NCBI RefSeq assembly: GCF_964204645.1
Contig: NC_134029.1
Location: forward strand, 16,386,450 to 16,450,449
DNA: 64,000 nucleotides
Direction: 5' to 3'
From: Tubulanus polymorphus
Taxonomy: Eukaryota > Nemertea > Palaeonemertea > Tubulaniformes > Tubulanidae
In this document: one piece after another, positions 31,999 to 43,981 of the stretch
Numbering within the stretch: position 1 is the stretch's first letter
How the letters are laid out: each line of letters opens with the position of its first letter
Position numbers and translations under genes: made by a program
Notes under the pieces: model-generated
What the model was told of the DNA's origin: nothing
Database searches by the model: none
What the model saw: the letters and a program-made list of their open reading frames with translations, nothing else

Positions 31999-32103
31999 AA
32001 TTTTCGTGAATCTTTCTCAGAATTTTCTAAGTCCAGCACATTCGCGCATGCGCATTGGATTGATTTGTGGATGGTTTCAACATTACACAAATTGCAATGT
32101 CCG

Positions 32104-32734
32104 TCGAGTCAACAGCTGCCATTTTGAAAATTACTGGAGGGTGCTGGCACCTGTGGACTGAGGCCAGGACAAGAGCACAAACTAACGAAGCGAAACGACG
32201 AAATTAAAAACATTAAGAAATCAACACTAATAATTCACATTATTCTTCATCCAGAATTTATTATTAAATTATTTATCATGGAAAGCACGAAGATTTGAAA
32301 TAGATGTTTGAAAACCATCAATAATAAAAATTGTCGTTTCGTCTTGGAAGTTTTATATAAATCCTTGTAGGTCACCTTGTCTATCATGCCACATGTGCAA
32401 TACACAGAAATGGCGGCCAATGGCGAAATTTGTGGAGAAATTAATTTATTTCTCAAAATAATGTTGATTAATCATTCGAAACATACATAGAATTGGATTA
32501 TTTCGAAAGGTACCTGTGTTAGTTTGTGAATTAAGCCATTAATTGTGGACTGAAGTGAATAGAAAGTATATTTTTGAAGTGTTACTTTTTTCAACCGTGT
32601 TTTGGTCCTTGTCATCCCTAACGTTGGTATAAGCCCATCCGATTATAAAAAGCTTACCACCAACGATTAGGTAACTTAACTAGGGAGCCCCTGGGCCTGG
32701 GGTTTTTGATGGTGTTTCCGTGTTTTGAGTGTTC
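32104..32734. other. No gene seen
   Basis: Open frames here are short and unsupported. The sequence is AT-rich. Confidence 0.5.
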
Positions 32735-33314
32735 TATGATTGTGGTGAGTTTCAAGGCCACCACTCACCAGGGGGATTGAATTATACGATAACTTAATAT
32801 TTCTATATTATATTTGTACCTACGCATATTTTGTTACCACAATCAATTGCAAAGTTGTAGCTCATGACATCGTCTATGATTGTGGTGAGTTTCAAGGATA
32901 TCAGTTATTCTATATGATCACCAGGGGGCGTTGAATAGTAGAATAACTTAGTATTTCCTTATAAGATTGGTACCTAGGCAAATTTTGTTACCATGATCAA
33001 TTGCAAAGTTGTAGTTCATGACATGTTCTATGATTGTGGTGAGTTTCAAGGTCATTGGGTTTTGCATATGGTCACCAGGGGGCGTTGAATAGTAGAATAA
33101 GTAAGTATTTCCATATTAAATTGGTAACGAGGCATATTTTGTTATCACAATCAATTACAAAATCATAGCTGCTGACATATTCTATGATTGTGGTGAGTTT
33201 CAAGGTCATTGGTTTTTGAATATGGTCACCAGGGGGCGTTGAATATTGAAATTGTTAGATTGATGAGCACTTAAAACCACTTCCCAAGTGGCCATTGTGT
33301 CCCTGGACCCCTAG
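32735..33314 (+). mobile_element. 3' part of a hairpin-ended element with ~130 bp internal repeats
   Basis: Four copies of a unit with TTCTATGATTGTGGTGAGTT and CACCAGGGGGCGTTGAATA are followed by the shared 3' end CCACTTCCCAAGTGG...CCCCTAG. The same 3' end closes the fuller copies at 55552-56806 and 58702-59974. The 5' hairpin part is missing here. Confidence 0.8.
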
Positions 33315-33473
33315 TTTGATTACTTGGAGCACGGATTCTCTGAAATTCTGCCAAAAGCTTCATGCCGAAGATAGGTATACATTTCCATCATAATTCGAAA
33401 AAAGAAATTTTTGTTGTTGATATTTTCGGTCCTTATTTTTTCGATCTAATTGTCTGTAAAAAGTCAGTCTTCA

Positions 33474-33908
33474 CATAGAAAAATGTCCCATAAGATAGAA
33501 AAAAATGTCTCAGTATATCATCACTAATTTAGTAAATTTCACATCAAAATAACACCAGAGAACAAACTTGTTTATAGTGTAAATTGCACACTAACCATAA
33601 AAGAAGAATTCATGGAGTGAGCATGAGATTTATAGGCCTAGGATTTTGGCATTAATTAATTTTGCCTGTTGAGAACATGTGAACTCATTACATGATACTT
33701 CAAATTTAAGATGTTACATTTATAATACAAATAATTACATCAAAGTAGAGCCATTATTTGTAATCAAATGTTAAAATTGTTTTTAGAATGTATTACCAAG
33801 TTTGTTCTCTGGTGTTATTATGATGTGAAATTAACTACATTACCAAGTTAGTAATCATAGACTGGGACATTTTTTCCCTAGGACATATTTTCCGGGGACA
33901 TTTTTACC
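33474..33908. mobile_element. GTCCC-ended miniature element, copy 1 (left end decayed)
   Basis: AAAAATGTCCCATAAG at the left and GGGACATTTTTACC at the right belong to the same family as 42134-42584 and 44210-44662. The interior is AT-rich and non-coding. The left terminal motif is incomplete. Confidence 0.75.
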
Positions 33909-35087
33909 GTATACCCCGCCAGTCCCACAAACGTGATATTAAGGGTTTATTCAAGTATGATGAAATAACTATAGGCCCTATTTAGGGATCTTAAGTTTAT
34001 GGATCTTAGGTTTAGCATGTTATGTCAATGTAGCCTGTATCATCTGATTCTCCATAAACCTTTTTTTCAGGGGTAGATTTAGAGGGTGGTATCAGGGCCC
34101 AGATTCCTGCCTTACCACTGAGATTTTACCCACTAATACGTAAAAAAAACACATACTAACTAACTGTTTTATTTTATCAAAATTTAATTTGGCCGTGCGT
34201 GAGCCGTTTCTACGACGTATGTAATAAGGCCACGTGCATCTAATCAATAAAATGGTGCGAAAATAAACGTAATAGCGTGAGTAACTCATTTTGTTTGTGT
34301 GTAGGAGAGAATAATCGCTGGTTATATCAGACCGAAGATCATCACTGACGGATTTTCAAACTGAGGGGCGGCTAATCTTTTCATAGGGGCGGACGATTTT
34401 TACAGGGGCGGACATGAAAATTAAAGGAGCAGGCCGCTCTTTAAAAACCCCTAATGGAGAACACTGATCGTTACACGTAATCCTTTCAGTATGATATCCC
34501 AACAATGTGTTGGATTTGATAAAACAGGCCCACACCTGCCACGTGCGAAATAGGGTTTGATTTTGAAATCAGAAAATTAAGTACAAATAGGGGGTCAGTG
34601 AGTAGGGAACAGGTCTTAGGCACTTATCTGATTTTGATAATTTTCATTCAGATCATGAACTGCAAGAAGACAAGAGCATGAGAAAAGACCAGTAAATCTG
34701 CTGCTGCTACTTCATATGAGACATGGAAAAACCAAAAAACAGCAAAGACTTACTTTTTGGTAACCTCATGTATTCAGCGGTAAGTAATTACAGACATTCG
34801 GGTTCGAGTACATATATGCTTACTCCTCTGTATGCTAGACTTAATGGTTTGTAAATCGGTGGCTTGAAACCACCAACTTTTTTTTGGCCTATTTATATTA
34901 TTATCACCCAATTCTTACACATGGAACATCTATTTTGACTCCGTTTTGTCATCATCAGCAGCTTACTGGTAGGCCTACATGGATTTTTGGCCTATGATAG
35001 ACACTAGCCATCGACAATGAACCCTGCTTATATTCAGTACAATTGATCAAGTCCGCCCTCCCGCATCATAGCTTGAAAATAAATGTG
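33909..35087. other. No gene seen
   Basis: The stretch includes short GAGGGGCGGCTAA/GGGGCGGACG repeats at 34365-34430, perhaps the end of another hAT-like relic. Otherwise it is AT-rich non-coding DNA. Confidence 0.4.
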
Positions 35088-35317
35088 TTTTAAGCCCACT
35101 TGGGACTTAAATCCCAGCGGGCTATTGCGTTTACTTTTCGTTCGGACGTGCGTCCGTCCGTAGACAGAATCCAGTTATTTTGGGAAGTTTTGAAGACGCT
35201 TCAAGGTAATGTCTTGATATTTGGTTTATACATGTATCTACCCTAGACACATAAGCCCAAAAACTGGCCCTGTCACTCAGAATCAAGATGGCTGACTGGC
35301 AGCCATTGTTGTTCAAC
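35088..35317 (+). mobile_element. 5' part of a hairpin-ended element
   Basis: The hairpin AGCCCACTTGGGACT/TCCCAGCGGGCT is followed by TTCGTTCGGACGTGCGTCCG, GAATCCAGTTATTTTGGGAA and CAAGATGGCTGACTGGCAGC. The downstream half found in other copies is absent. Confidence 0.8.
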
Positions 35318-36041
35318 AGTTCGTAACTTCATTATTGATAATCCAATCCGCTTCAAGTGAGATTATTCTTAAAGATAACGAATTTTTGCGTTAGACTGGG
35401 TGGTTTAAGAAAGATAAGAGTGCCTTTGAGATTGTTAAATCGTGCAATTAATCCGAAAAAATCGGCAAAATCCGTCTGTACCGCACCAGCCTGGAAGTAA
35501 AAATGACCATGATTTTTGAAAACAAACAGTGCTTTCGACCAGAAATTCTGAAACGATTTTTACAAACGAGGGCTTTTTGGAAAGCTTAGACTCTGATCTT
35601 ACCTCTACATATCGTTATTTCTGATTAAAATGATAATCCTGTCTGTAGCGAACGCAAAATTTGACCGAGATCGAAAACGGGTTTAAAAATCGCGACATGG
35701 CGGCCATTAATCATAGCTCCGCGCTTTGTACGAAAATCGAGATTTCAAATAAAAAACTTTTGACACGGAAACACATGGCAAATTAGACAAAATATCTTAC
35801 ATTTATGTAATTAATCTAAGAATATTTGTTGCGCGTTGTAGTTATTCTTATAATGCGCAAAAATGTGATTAGAAAGCATCGCGTTATAGCATTGAGTGCA
35901 GTACTCATCAGCTGGCGCAACCATGCGGTGACCGCGGTAATTAGAGCCGTTTTCAATCTCGGCACAGTTTCATATATTGAGATTTTGTCATGTTGTTTCA
36001 TCGAGAACTTCAGCAAGAATGACCTCAACACTTACTGCACC
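35318..36041. other. No gene seen
   Basis: Non-coding; short open frames on both strands at 35816-36068 overlap each other and lack support. Confidence 0.5.
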
Positions 36042-36046
36042 AAGTA

Positions 36047-37278
36047 CAGGGTTCGTCGCGGTGCTTGAAAAGCTTGAAATGGCTTGAATTTGAGAAATAC
36101 TACTCAAGCGCTTGAAAACAGCTTGAAAATAGATCGAAAGCTTGAAATAATTATTTTTGACTTGAAATAAAAAGATATGGCTTGAAATGCTTGATTATCT
36201 CAAATTTTCTTCTTCGCGAATTTTTTTCGATGAAATCGCTGACAGAATATGTTCTTGAGTCGTTTCTACGCGTGCATCATGTTTTAGGCATCCATAAAGA
36301 AATTAATTGAATTGTATTGAATCGCGAGACACGCTTGCACTGCGACTTGTGGTGAAACTCTCCGGTGTCTGGAGACTTGAACATATGGGGAAATTTCAGT
36401 CATGCATGTTATCATGCATTGATGTAAAGTGGCATTGAAATCCCACACCAGGTGTGAGAGCCATGTTGAAGGCACCGCGACCTAGTCAAAGTCATTGAAC
36501 ATTACAACTTTCATATTAGGCCGTCCAAAATTAGAGGTCTGTTTGCCGTCACCCGACCGACCCGACTTCAAAGGTACCGAGTGGAAACTTTTTTCTTGGA
36601 TTCATTGAAATAAATTTTATTTTTGAAACAAATGGCCGACCCACTGCCGAAGTATGAGCTACGTATGTTTGAAGTTAAGTGTGCATCGTGTGAAAACATG
36701 CCTCGACTATAGTTGAAGTTTTCCAGGAAACTGGCAGTGTTCCAATAAGCTGCCATTCATTCTTAGTGACTATATTAAAGCTGGTAATGTTATAGCGTGC
36801 ATATATTCAATCTACTGTTTCATTTTGAACGCAGATTTGGGATGTTGTTTCCACTAAAAGAGGTGATGATAAATTTGTTTTTTTTTTTGCCCCAAAATTT
36901 TGCAAAAAAAAATGATTCTACCTTCCTACTGACTTATCCCAAAAATTTTAGTAGGTGTAACGGCAAAACAGACAATTAATTTGGGATGGCCTAATATCCA
37001 AATCTTGATTGATATGAATATTTAAGCTGGGAAATGCTGAAAATCATTGTGATAAAAACAGGTTTCATCTCTAACAGAATCGTATCAACTCGGAGGTTCC
37101 ACTGGAATCAAAATTTTACCTCTTTTTTAACATTTTTATACGAACCTGTTAAAAATAGGCAAATTGGCTGCGACTTTCGAAAATTGCTTCCAACGTGCCT
37201 TAAAAAATAGCTTGAAAATGGTATAAATCTAGCTTGAAATGGCTTGAATTTCACCTGAGCTTGAGACAATGAACCCTG
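36047..37278. mobile_element. hAT-like non-autonomous element, 1232 bp, 5-bp duplication
   Basis: The ends CAGGGTTC and GAACCCTG are perfect inverted copies, flanked by AAGTA on both sides (36042-36046, 37279-37283). Just inside, GCTTGAAATGGCTTGAATTT occurs in direct orientation near both ends, among many CTTGAAA words. No transposase is present. The CAGGG end and short duplication fit hAT5-type elements. Confidence 0.7.
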
Positions 37279-37377
37279 AAGTACATGTATTCTTCATAGC
37301 GCTACTCAGAGAATCAATGACAAATATAGCTGCACAGCAGCGATAACGGGTTTTCTGCACAGTCTTAGAATCCTGTT

Positions 37378-37606
37378 CAACGGTGGATTTCGACAAAGCA
37401 TTTGATAAGGCACAACATCAGCCATTACTAAACAGGCAATTAGGAAACAGTATCAATGATAGGTCGCCCAAATGGCTCAGCAGTTATCTCTGAACGAAAA
37501 CTTGTAGCCGAAATCAACGGAACGCCTCAAGTCAGTCTAACTAGTGGAGTCACGCAAGGTAGTATCCTAAGTCGTCTTCTGTTTAATGTCCTGACAAATG
37601 ACATGT
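37378..37606 (+). pseudogene. CR1/Jockey-like reverse transcriptase fragment
   Basis: Translation gives STVDFDKAFDKAQHQPLL (RT motif A), SPKWLSSYL, a stop and frameshift, then LTSGVTQGSILSRLLFNVLT (motif B) ending NDM. It is a small, broken remnant of a non-LTR element without the YADD region. Confidence 0.85.
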
Positions 37607-37639
37607 AATCCAAAATATACCAGACCGAGTAAATTTCCA

Positions 37640-38190
37640 AAACGACCTTCACACGCTATTCGACCAAAAAACTTAATGTTCCGACAAGAAAATCTTGTTC
37701 GAATGAAAACAATTCTGTTTGATCAAACAATACGCTTTTTGTTTGAACCAAAACTTTTCTTCATTCTGACAAAAAAAATGTGTTCGAATAAAAAGCTATG
37801 TTATTGTTGAAATGAAAAACTTTTTGTCCCGGTAAAAAAATTTGGTTGATCGAAAACAATTTTTTCGAATGAATGTTTGAATGAAAACAATTCTGTACGA
37901 TTGAACGAAATACTTAATACTTTTGGTTCGGAGAAAAAACTTTTTACAATATACTTGTTCGAACGAAAAACTTAATGTTCTGACAAGAAAATTTTGTTCA
38001 AATTAAAACGATTCTGTTCGATCGAACGATTGTTCGAACAAAAAACCTTTCGTTTGGACAAAAAAAAGTTTCTTCAACTTTGTTCTAACGATTTTTTCAA
38101 ATTGGTTCAATCGAACAGGATATTATTGGTTGGAACGAAATGAATTTTGTTCCGACGAAAGAATTTTCAAGCGAAAGGTCCTATGAACGA
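37640..38190. repeat. Degenerate TTCGAACGAAAA-type tandem repeat
   Basis: Variants of TTCGAAC(G)AAAA, TGTTCGAATGAAAA and TTGATCGAAC recur irregularly every 15-40 bp. There is no fixed period and no coding signal. It could be an ancient expanded satellite or the AT-rich interior of an unrecognised element. Confidence 0.6.
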
Positions 38191-38227
38191 AAAAAAAGAT
38201 ATTTCTGGGGCTCCACAGTAACCTTAA

Positions 38228-38545
38228 GCCGGACGTAGGTCGGCCTTGCGACGCGATGCGATCCTCGCGTTGCATCGCAAGTTTCGGTGCAAGTCGGTTG
38301 CGATACGATTGTCAGCGACTGTGTGCGACTAGTTTCTGCCAGTTGCAAGGGCGCGTAGGTCGGTTGTGACAGTCGTGTCGCGTCGCAGAAAGTAGAACAC
38401 GTGCGACTCCTTGTGACTGGCGTTGCTGACAGTCGCAACCCGTCACAAGGGAGCGTAGGTCGATGAGTCGTTGCGACACAATCGTCGCTGGCAGAATGGC
38501 ATCGCAGTGAGTCACAAGCCGTCGCAAGGCCGACCTACGCCCGGC
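38228..38545. mobile_element. 318 bp miniature element flanked by TTAA
   Basis: GCCGGACGTAGGTCGGCCTT and its inverse at the right end differ at one base and are flanked by TTAA (38224-38227, 38546-38549). The interior is unusually GC-rich with many GTCGC/GCGAC words in both orientations. It shows no ORF of interest. Confidence 0.8.
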
Positions 38546-38549
38546 TTAA

Positions 38550-39904
38550 GTCATAGGAATTAATGAAATACCAGTTTCATTTATGATGAAAAAACTCTAA
38601 TGAAAAGTCTGGCTTATAAAGCTGTCTGTTCAGACGAAATTTTCAAAAAGATCTTCATTTTTGGCAATGAAATTGATAATTGTGATTGATCGTTGCAAGT
38701 CACAACCAGTTAATCACTAATTAACGTGCATTTTGATAAATCTGATTCCTCTTTTACAGTGAACTTAGCTTTAACCTAGTAGAGGCTACTAGCCTATGTA
38801 GGCCTATGTATATGCGTAGGCCTAACATCAGGACAGATTGGTTGTAGGCCTATTGAATAACAACCCTCCTAAATATCGTAAATTTTGTTTTGAAGTTCAA
38901 TCCAATGAGTCCGTTAATAAGCGCAACAATTATACTGTGTTTGTTTGAGACAGTAAAGCTCAGTACCGGTAGGCCTAAAGCCGGGTAAAACTCGATAAAC
39001 ACTTCAAGTGACACAGCGAACGATCTCCTTTCCCCCACAGCGAACGCTTACTCCTAATGTCAAGTGTGAGTCCAGCATACGGAAAGGAGTTTGTTATATA
39101 CTTGTATTTAGTAAATACCTTGTGCATTTGACAATGATCGGTATGTACTGTAGGAAATATAGAGTATTGATGGTATTGATATAGAGGCTGAAGCCCGCGG
39201 CCGAATAAAGTAATATATTCTTTTATTTTGATACCTCGTCGACATAACAGCTTTTCTCCGCTATCTCTTCGGCGTGTTTAGTTTAGGCCTACGACTCCCC
39301 GGTACACTTATGATTTATCTTTATACATGGTTAATTTGATAAAGAAAAATAGGTATTGCTAAACTAACTGCTTGAAGCCCGCGGCCAAATCACTGGTAGT
39401 AATAAATTAATTTGTACTCAATTTGATTCTCATGATGAGGAGAATTTCGCAGCTGATCCCCGGAACGACGATGTAGTGACACACGTCGATTTGTCGATGT
39501 TTACGGCTTGACAGTGCTTTTAAAATCAAAAGTAGTAAATTTCCTGTGTATCGGTAATATGATTTGATGAGGAAAATGGGCTATTGTTAAAGTTAGTTTT
39601 TAAAAACCGCGCCAGAATGTGCAATCTTTTGGTAATAAATTTGTTTATTTATGCTTGAATTGATAATCGATGTGACAAGAAACGTGCGGTAGATTTCCGA
39701 AAGACGACTTAGAAAAACATGTCGGCTCTTTGAATGGGGCTCAATTTTCGATGTTTACGGCCCGACAGTGCTTTTGTAACGATTATTCTTCAAAATACGC
39801 ATGGAGTATTTGTAGATCGAAGTGAGCTGAATGATATCAGACGGATTGTATCGGCAACAGCGGTAATGTAAATAAGCCTATGTACTTTTGACAAAAAAAG
39901 TGTG
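38550..39904. other. No gene seen
   Basis: TAGGCCTA words cluster at 38790-38975. The word GAAGCCCGCGGCC recurs at about 39189 and 39375, and ATGTTTACGGCYYGACAGTG recurs at 39498 and 39748, which suggests an old local duplication of about 200-250 bp. Confidence 0.4.
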
Positions 39905-39989
39905 GAAAAAAATAATAATAATAATAATAATAAGAAGAAGAAACACGCGAATCTCAATAGGGTTTTCTGTGATGTAACAGAAAACCCTA
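39905..39989. repeat. Dispersed leader-plus-hairpin copy
   Basis: (AAT)n, then AAGAAGAAGAAACACGCG, then the 13-bp-arm hairpin TAGGGTTTTCTGT. It is identical to the copies at 16569-16721 over the leader and hairpin. Confidence 0.85.
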
Positions 39990-40437
39990 ATAAAAATTCA
40001 TGTTCATTCTCTTAACAGTAGTTGACACAATCGATCAGCTATTTTATCCCACCGAACACCAGTACGTGCTGCCATCTGGTATTGCTATATAAACTAACAA
40101 ATGATATATAAATTCTGCAGCTCTTTCTTACCCGTGAAAGAAAATACCAGCACGAATTAAAACTATAGGCCTAGGCCTACCCTGTTTTGAAAATCACCCT
40201 GAAAAATTGGATATTTTGTCTGAGCTTGAAAATAAAGGTTTAAGTTGAAATAGAGATTTAATATATAAAAACACATTTGCTTCATGTGGGACTCGAATCA
40301 ACACTTGATTCAAAGTCATATTACGTCGTTTTTTCATTTAGATTTTCTGTCAAAATATTCTTTAAATCGATCTTAGAGCATCTAAAATTCAAAAATGTTG
40401 AACTTGTTAGCATGATACAATGACAGCCTTCTTAGGC
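39990..40437. other. No gene seen
   Basis: Non-coding AT-rich sequence. Confidence 0.5.
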
Positions 40438-40880
40438 TATTCTTGACGGATTTTCATGAAACTCGGTGTAAGAGATGTCCACCTCTTTTGGAGGCTATCG
40501 GCATCCAAGTATGGCCACCAGGGCAACCCCTTGAATTTCTTGTTAGCACTTTGCCGTTTAAATTCTTGTTGGATTTCTTAGATTTTTCGTGAAACTTAAT
40601 AAGATTGAGGCCGGATATCAGATATGGCTGCCAGGACAGCCTGCTTGAATTTTCTTGTTAGCACGATACAACCTATAATTCTTAAAAGGATTTTCATAAA
40701 ACTTGGTGTGAGGGTTGGGGCAGGTAAGCTGCACCCCTATCGAAAATAGAGGTCATCAGCCATTAAATATGGTCGCCAGGGCAGCCATCTTGATTTTCTT
40801 GTTAGCACGATGCAACCTGCAATATCTGATGGATATCCATGAAACTTGATTTGAGAGTATTAAAAGACATGTTAATCCTT
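40438..40880. repeat. Tandem repeat, ~115 bp unit, about four decayed copies
   Basis: The unit has GGATTTTCATGAAACT, CAGGGCAGCC and TTGAATTTTCTTGTTAGCAC. A related single unit occurs at about 62640-62790 in an ATP7 intron. The unit resembles the internal repeats of the hairpin-ended elements in style but not in sequence. Confidence 0.7.
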
Positions 40881-41640
40881 TCTTGACTTTTACCAATGAT
40901 TCCTGCTAAGTCAAGGAACAATTAATTAGGTAAACTCACCTTTTTGAGGTATGCATATGTTTGTTACCTGTCTTCAATTTTTTGCTTCATTCCTGTTTGC
41001 TTACCCGGGGGACACATGTAGGGCATTGCCACATTCTAGTTTATTTAGTGTTTATTGATTCATTTCAATGATGTGCTGATAACAGTTGCCATTTTATGAA
41101 TGGTAGCAGAACTATTTGAAATGTGTTGCCGTAGTTATTTGTAATGCTGGTCATAGAGTGAAAAATGCGAAAATGGTATGAGAACAATTAGTAACAAACT
41201 CTTCTTGGCTATATGTACGGTTCTTAGATACTGGATTTGTTAGATAGATATCTGGTATTTCGATAATTCTAAGTCGTAATCGTGTTAAGATATTATTATC
41301 GTCTGTGAATTAGGCATGTAATTATCAGTTTAGTACATTCTTTTGCGGGTATTATGGGTTTGACTTCGCATAGGTTTATCAGTCAGTTCATCAGTTTACC
41401 AGAGTTAGGGGCCATGCAAATGTTAGTTTTTGGTTCTACAGAAATATCGTTGATATTATACTATATTATATGCAACAGAGTGCGCAAACACAGCTGTGTA
41501 CAGTTATCAGCTCTATTGATTTCTATCAATAATAAAACGACGGGATATTTTCACATTTCACTTCTTTTTCAATGTATCACATGTAGGGATGTAATGAGGA
41601 TGATCAATTGAGAGATAACTAAAGCCCGTCATAATTGAAT
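40881..41640. other. Upstream flank of ATP7; no gene seen
   Basis: The sequence before the candidate first ATP7 exon could hold its promoter. No TATA box or GC-rich island is clear. An open frame at 41354-41611 has no supporting features. Confidence 0.35.
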
Positions 41641-41701
41641 TCAGTCTTTCTATGTTTATCCGTCTCAACTTATTCATTTCAATTCGTTATTCTGTTTCAT
41701 C

Positions 41702-41764
41702 ATGTTCAATCTATTTCGTAAATCTGTGGAACATTATGAGAACTACCCCTATCATCCGTTAAAG
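41702..41764 (+). CDS. ATP7: ATP7 candidate exon 1 (start of the copper ATPase)
   Basis: An ATG preceded by an in-frame stop about 65 bp upstream encodes MFNLFRKSVEHYENYPYHPL and a lysine, ending at the donor GTACGT in phase 0. This matches the phase-0 start of the exon at 43982. The short N-terminal tail of ATP7 proteins is poorly conserved, so homology cannot confirm it. Confidence 0.45.
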
Positions 41765-42133
41765 GTACGTTAGACATCATTGTTCATTTAGATATAATCA
41801 GATCTTTTTGTTTCTGAAAATGATTAAGTCCCAACAGGCAATACATTTTTATTATTCAAATAAATGAATGGATATTAGATATTGACATGTAATGCTGATT
41901 TGGTTGCCATGTGTACTACATTCTGTTTCTCAATTCAATAATCCCTATTATCAGCTTAAGCTGCATCAAGTTAAGTCTGGTTCTGATTCCAGTCCCTTTG
42001 TAGCTCAATAATACGGTTGTGGACTATAATGTAGGCCTAAAGGGACTAGTGTTATCTATAGAATTAGTGTATGTTAAGGCCATCAGTTGCTTGACAGTAC
42101 ACTTACTTGAAACTATTGTGACATATGAATGTA
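41765..42133. other. Intron-like sequence between candidate ATP7 exons 1 and 2
   Basis: Unstructured, AT-rich. Confidence 0.4.
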
Positions 42134-42584
42134 GGTAAAAATGTCCCGGGAAATAATGTCCCAGGAAAAAATGTCCAAGAAAATATGTCCCCGGAAAAAA
42201 TGTCCCATAAGGTAGAAAAATGTCCAAGTCTATCATTACTCATTTAGTAAATTTCACATCAACATAACAACAGAGAACGCGCTTGGTAATTGTGTAAATT
42301 GCACAATAACCATGAAAAATAATTCATTGAGTGACCATGAGAATTATAGGCCTAAAGTTTGGCAATGATTAATTTTGGCTATTGAGAACTCATTACCTGA
42401 TATTTCAAATTTAAGAAGATTTTGAATTTATAATACAAATGATTAAATCAATCTAGAGCCATTATTTGTTACAAAAATGTTAAAATTGTAATTAAAATCT
42501 ATTACCAAGATTGTAATGATAGACTGGGACATTTTTACCGGGGGATATATTTTCCAGGACATTTTTTCCAGGGAAATTTTTACC
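42134..42584. mobile_element. GTCCC-ended miniature element, copy 2
   Basis: It begins GGTAAAAATGTCCC and ends TTTTTACC in inverted orientation. Both ends hold several extra copies of the motif (GGAAAAAATGTCC), so the termini look like short arrays. It is 451 bp long and non-coding. Confidence 0.8.
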
Positions 42585-43981
42585 ATATACCGTGACATAG
42601 GCCTATAGGCTTCTTGGATTCAACCTACTTGAATAGCACATGTTCGGTGCTTAGTTCAAATATATTGCGGTTTGTCGCAAATTAATAGGAGAAACACAAT
42701 ATTTGTTGCTATGAAACGTTCTTAGAAAATCGCCAAGTGGGGATTTTTACCTACCCTTTGAATGTTTACCTACAGCGGATGTTTTTGGGGCATTTTTACC
42801 TACATTAGGTATGCAGCATTTTAAGTTATATCATATTCAATTTCTACCCACATTCTGTATTACAATCTCTGTTGAAGGTGGTTCTGCTTGATGAATCTAT
42901 AGCCAGTTGATTTCCAAAGCTTCAATGAACCCAGGTCAAAACAGGGGAAACTGCAAATCTATCTGTGTGACATATGCACCAAAATATTGATAGTGTGTTT
43001 TCTCAGCTGCAAGGTGATTTTTATTTGCTATCCATTGTCACATGAAAATCTATACATAAGTCTGAATCGCTGAGTGTAGGAAATTCAACATTGTAAGATA
43101 TTTACAAAATTCACAAAACAAATTTTGCAACATTTACAAGAATACTTAAAAATAGAACATTATATAACTTCAAGTTTTAGATTGATAAGGACTATATGTT
43201 GTAATAGAATCAATAATTGCAGTTAATTAGACTGCCTAAAAGTATACTTTGATTCACGTGTCCTTGAAATAAGTCTAACAATCGCAAAGCCGAAAACATA
43301 AAATACGTTAAAATTTATTATTAAAAATTCAAATTTTTGGTTTTTAACTGAAAAACATTTTCAAGGAATTCCCTTTGGCTTCGAGACTTTTCTCTTCTTT
43401 GATGCATTGCGTAGTTAAACCTAGTCATCAAGTGTCCCTAAAAGTTTTGACTGGGGCATACAGAGCCTAGAACATGTAATGGGCAATTTATTTGTTCTAA
43501 ATGTTCAGACATGCCCTAAGATATTGATAACACCTGGGCTTGGGTAGTCTATCGAGGAGCCTAGTATATAATACAGATATTTATGTGGGTTAATAAGAGA
43601 TACCGGTATACATACATCAAGTGTAGTGTAGTATGTTATGTACAGTGTATGCAATGTGGCCTACGTGATAATGCTCTTTCTATTATACGTACCAGTATAC
43701 ACCCTAAATATGGATTTGCGAATTAAATTCAGTAATCTGAAAATACTTGATAATGGTTATAAATTGGTGAGTAGGAGTACCCAAGCTATAGCTAGGTTGT
43801 TAGTTAAGGGGTTTGTTTGCTTTTACAGGCTGAGCCCAGTTTCATGGACTAAGCAGTATATGAAAACAATCTGCAATGATACCCTAACCCCTAAGTTCTA
43901 TAAAACTGGCCCTAGGAGCTATCTATTGTTTATTGTTGTTACATCAAGCTGTCATTAAGTAATTATTGAAGTTGTTCCTAG
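42585..43981. other. Intron-like sequence, no gene
   Basis: TTTTTACCTAC-type words near 42740-42820 are stray relatives of the GTCCC element. The open frame at 43638-43958 has no support. Confidence 0.4.

Larger units (their letters stand above)
31665..32097. mobile_element. Inverted-repeat element carrying telomeric repeats and a tRNA-like promoter
   Basis: TGCAATTTAGGTAATGTTGA and the following AACCATCCACAAA (31666-31698) are matched inversely at 32064-32096 with two mismatches. Between them lie degenerate TTAGGG repeats (31751-31862) and a tRNA-like A box/B box pair. It appears to be a ~433 bp miniature element or a composite. Confidence 0.6.

Noticed and set aside
38181-38527. - strand frames of 71-85 codons
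   Set aside because: They fall inside the GC-rich TTAA-flanked miniature element and follow its GTCGC word structure.
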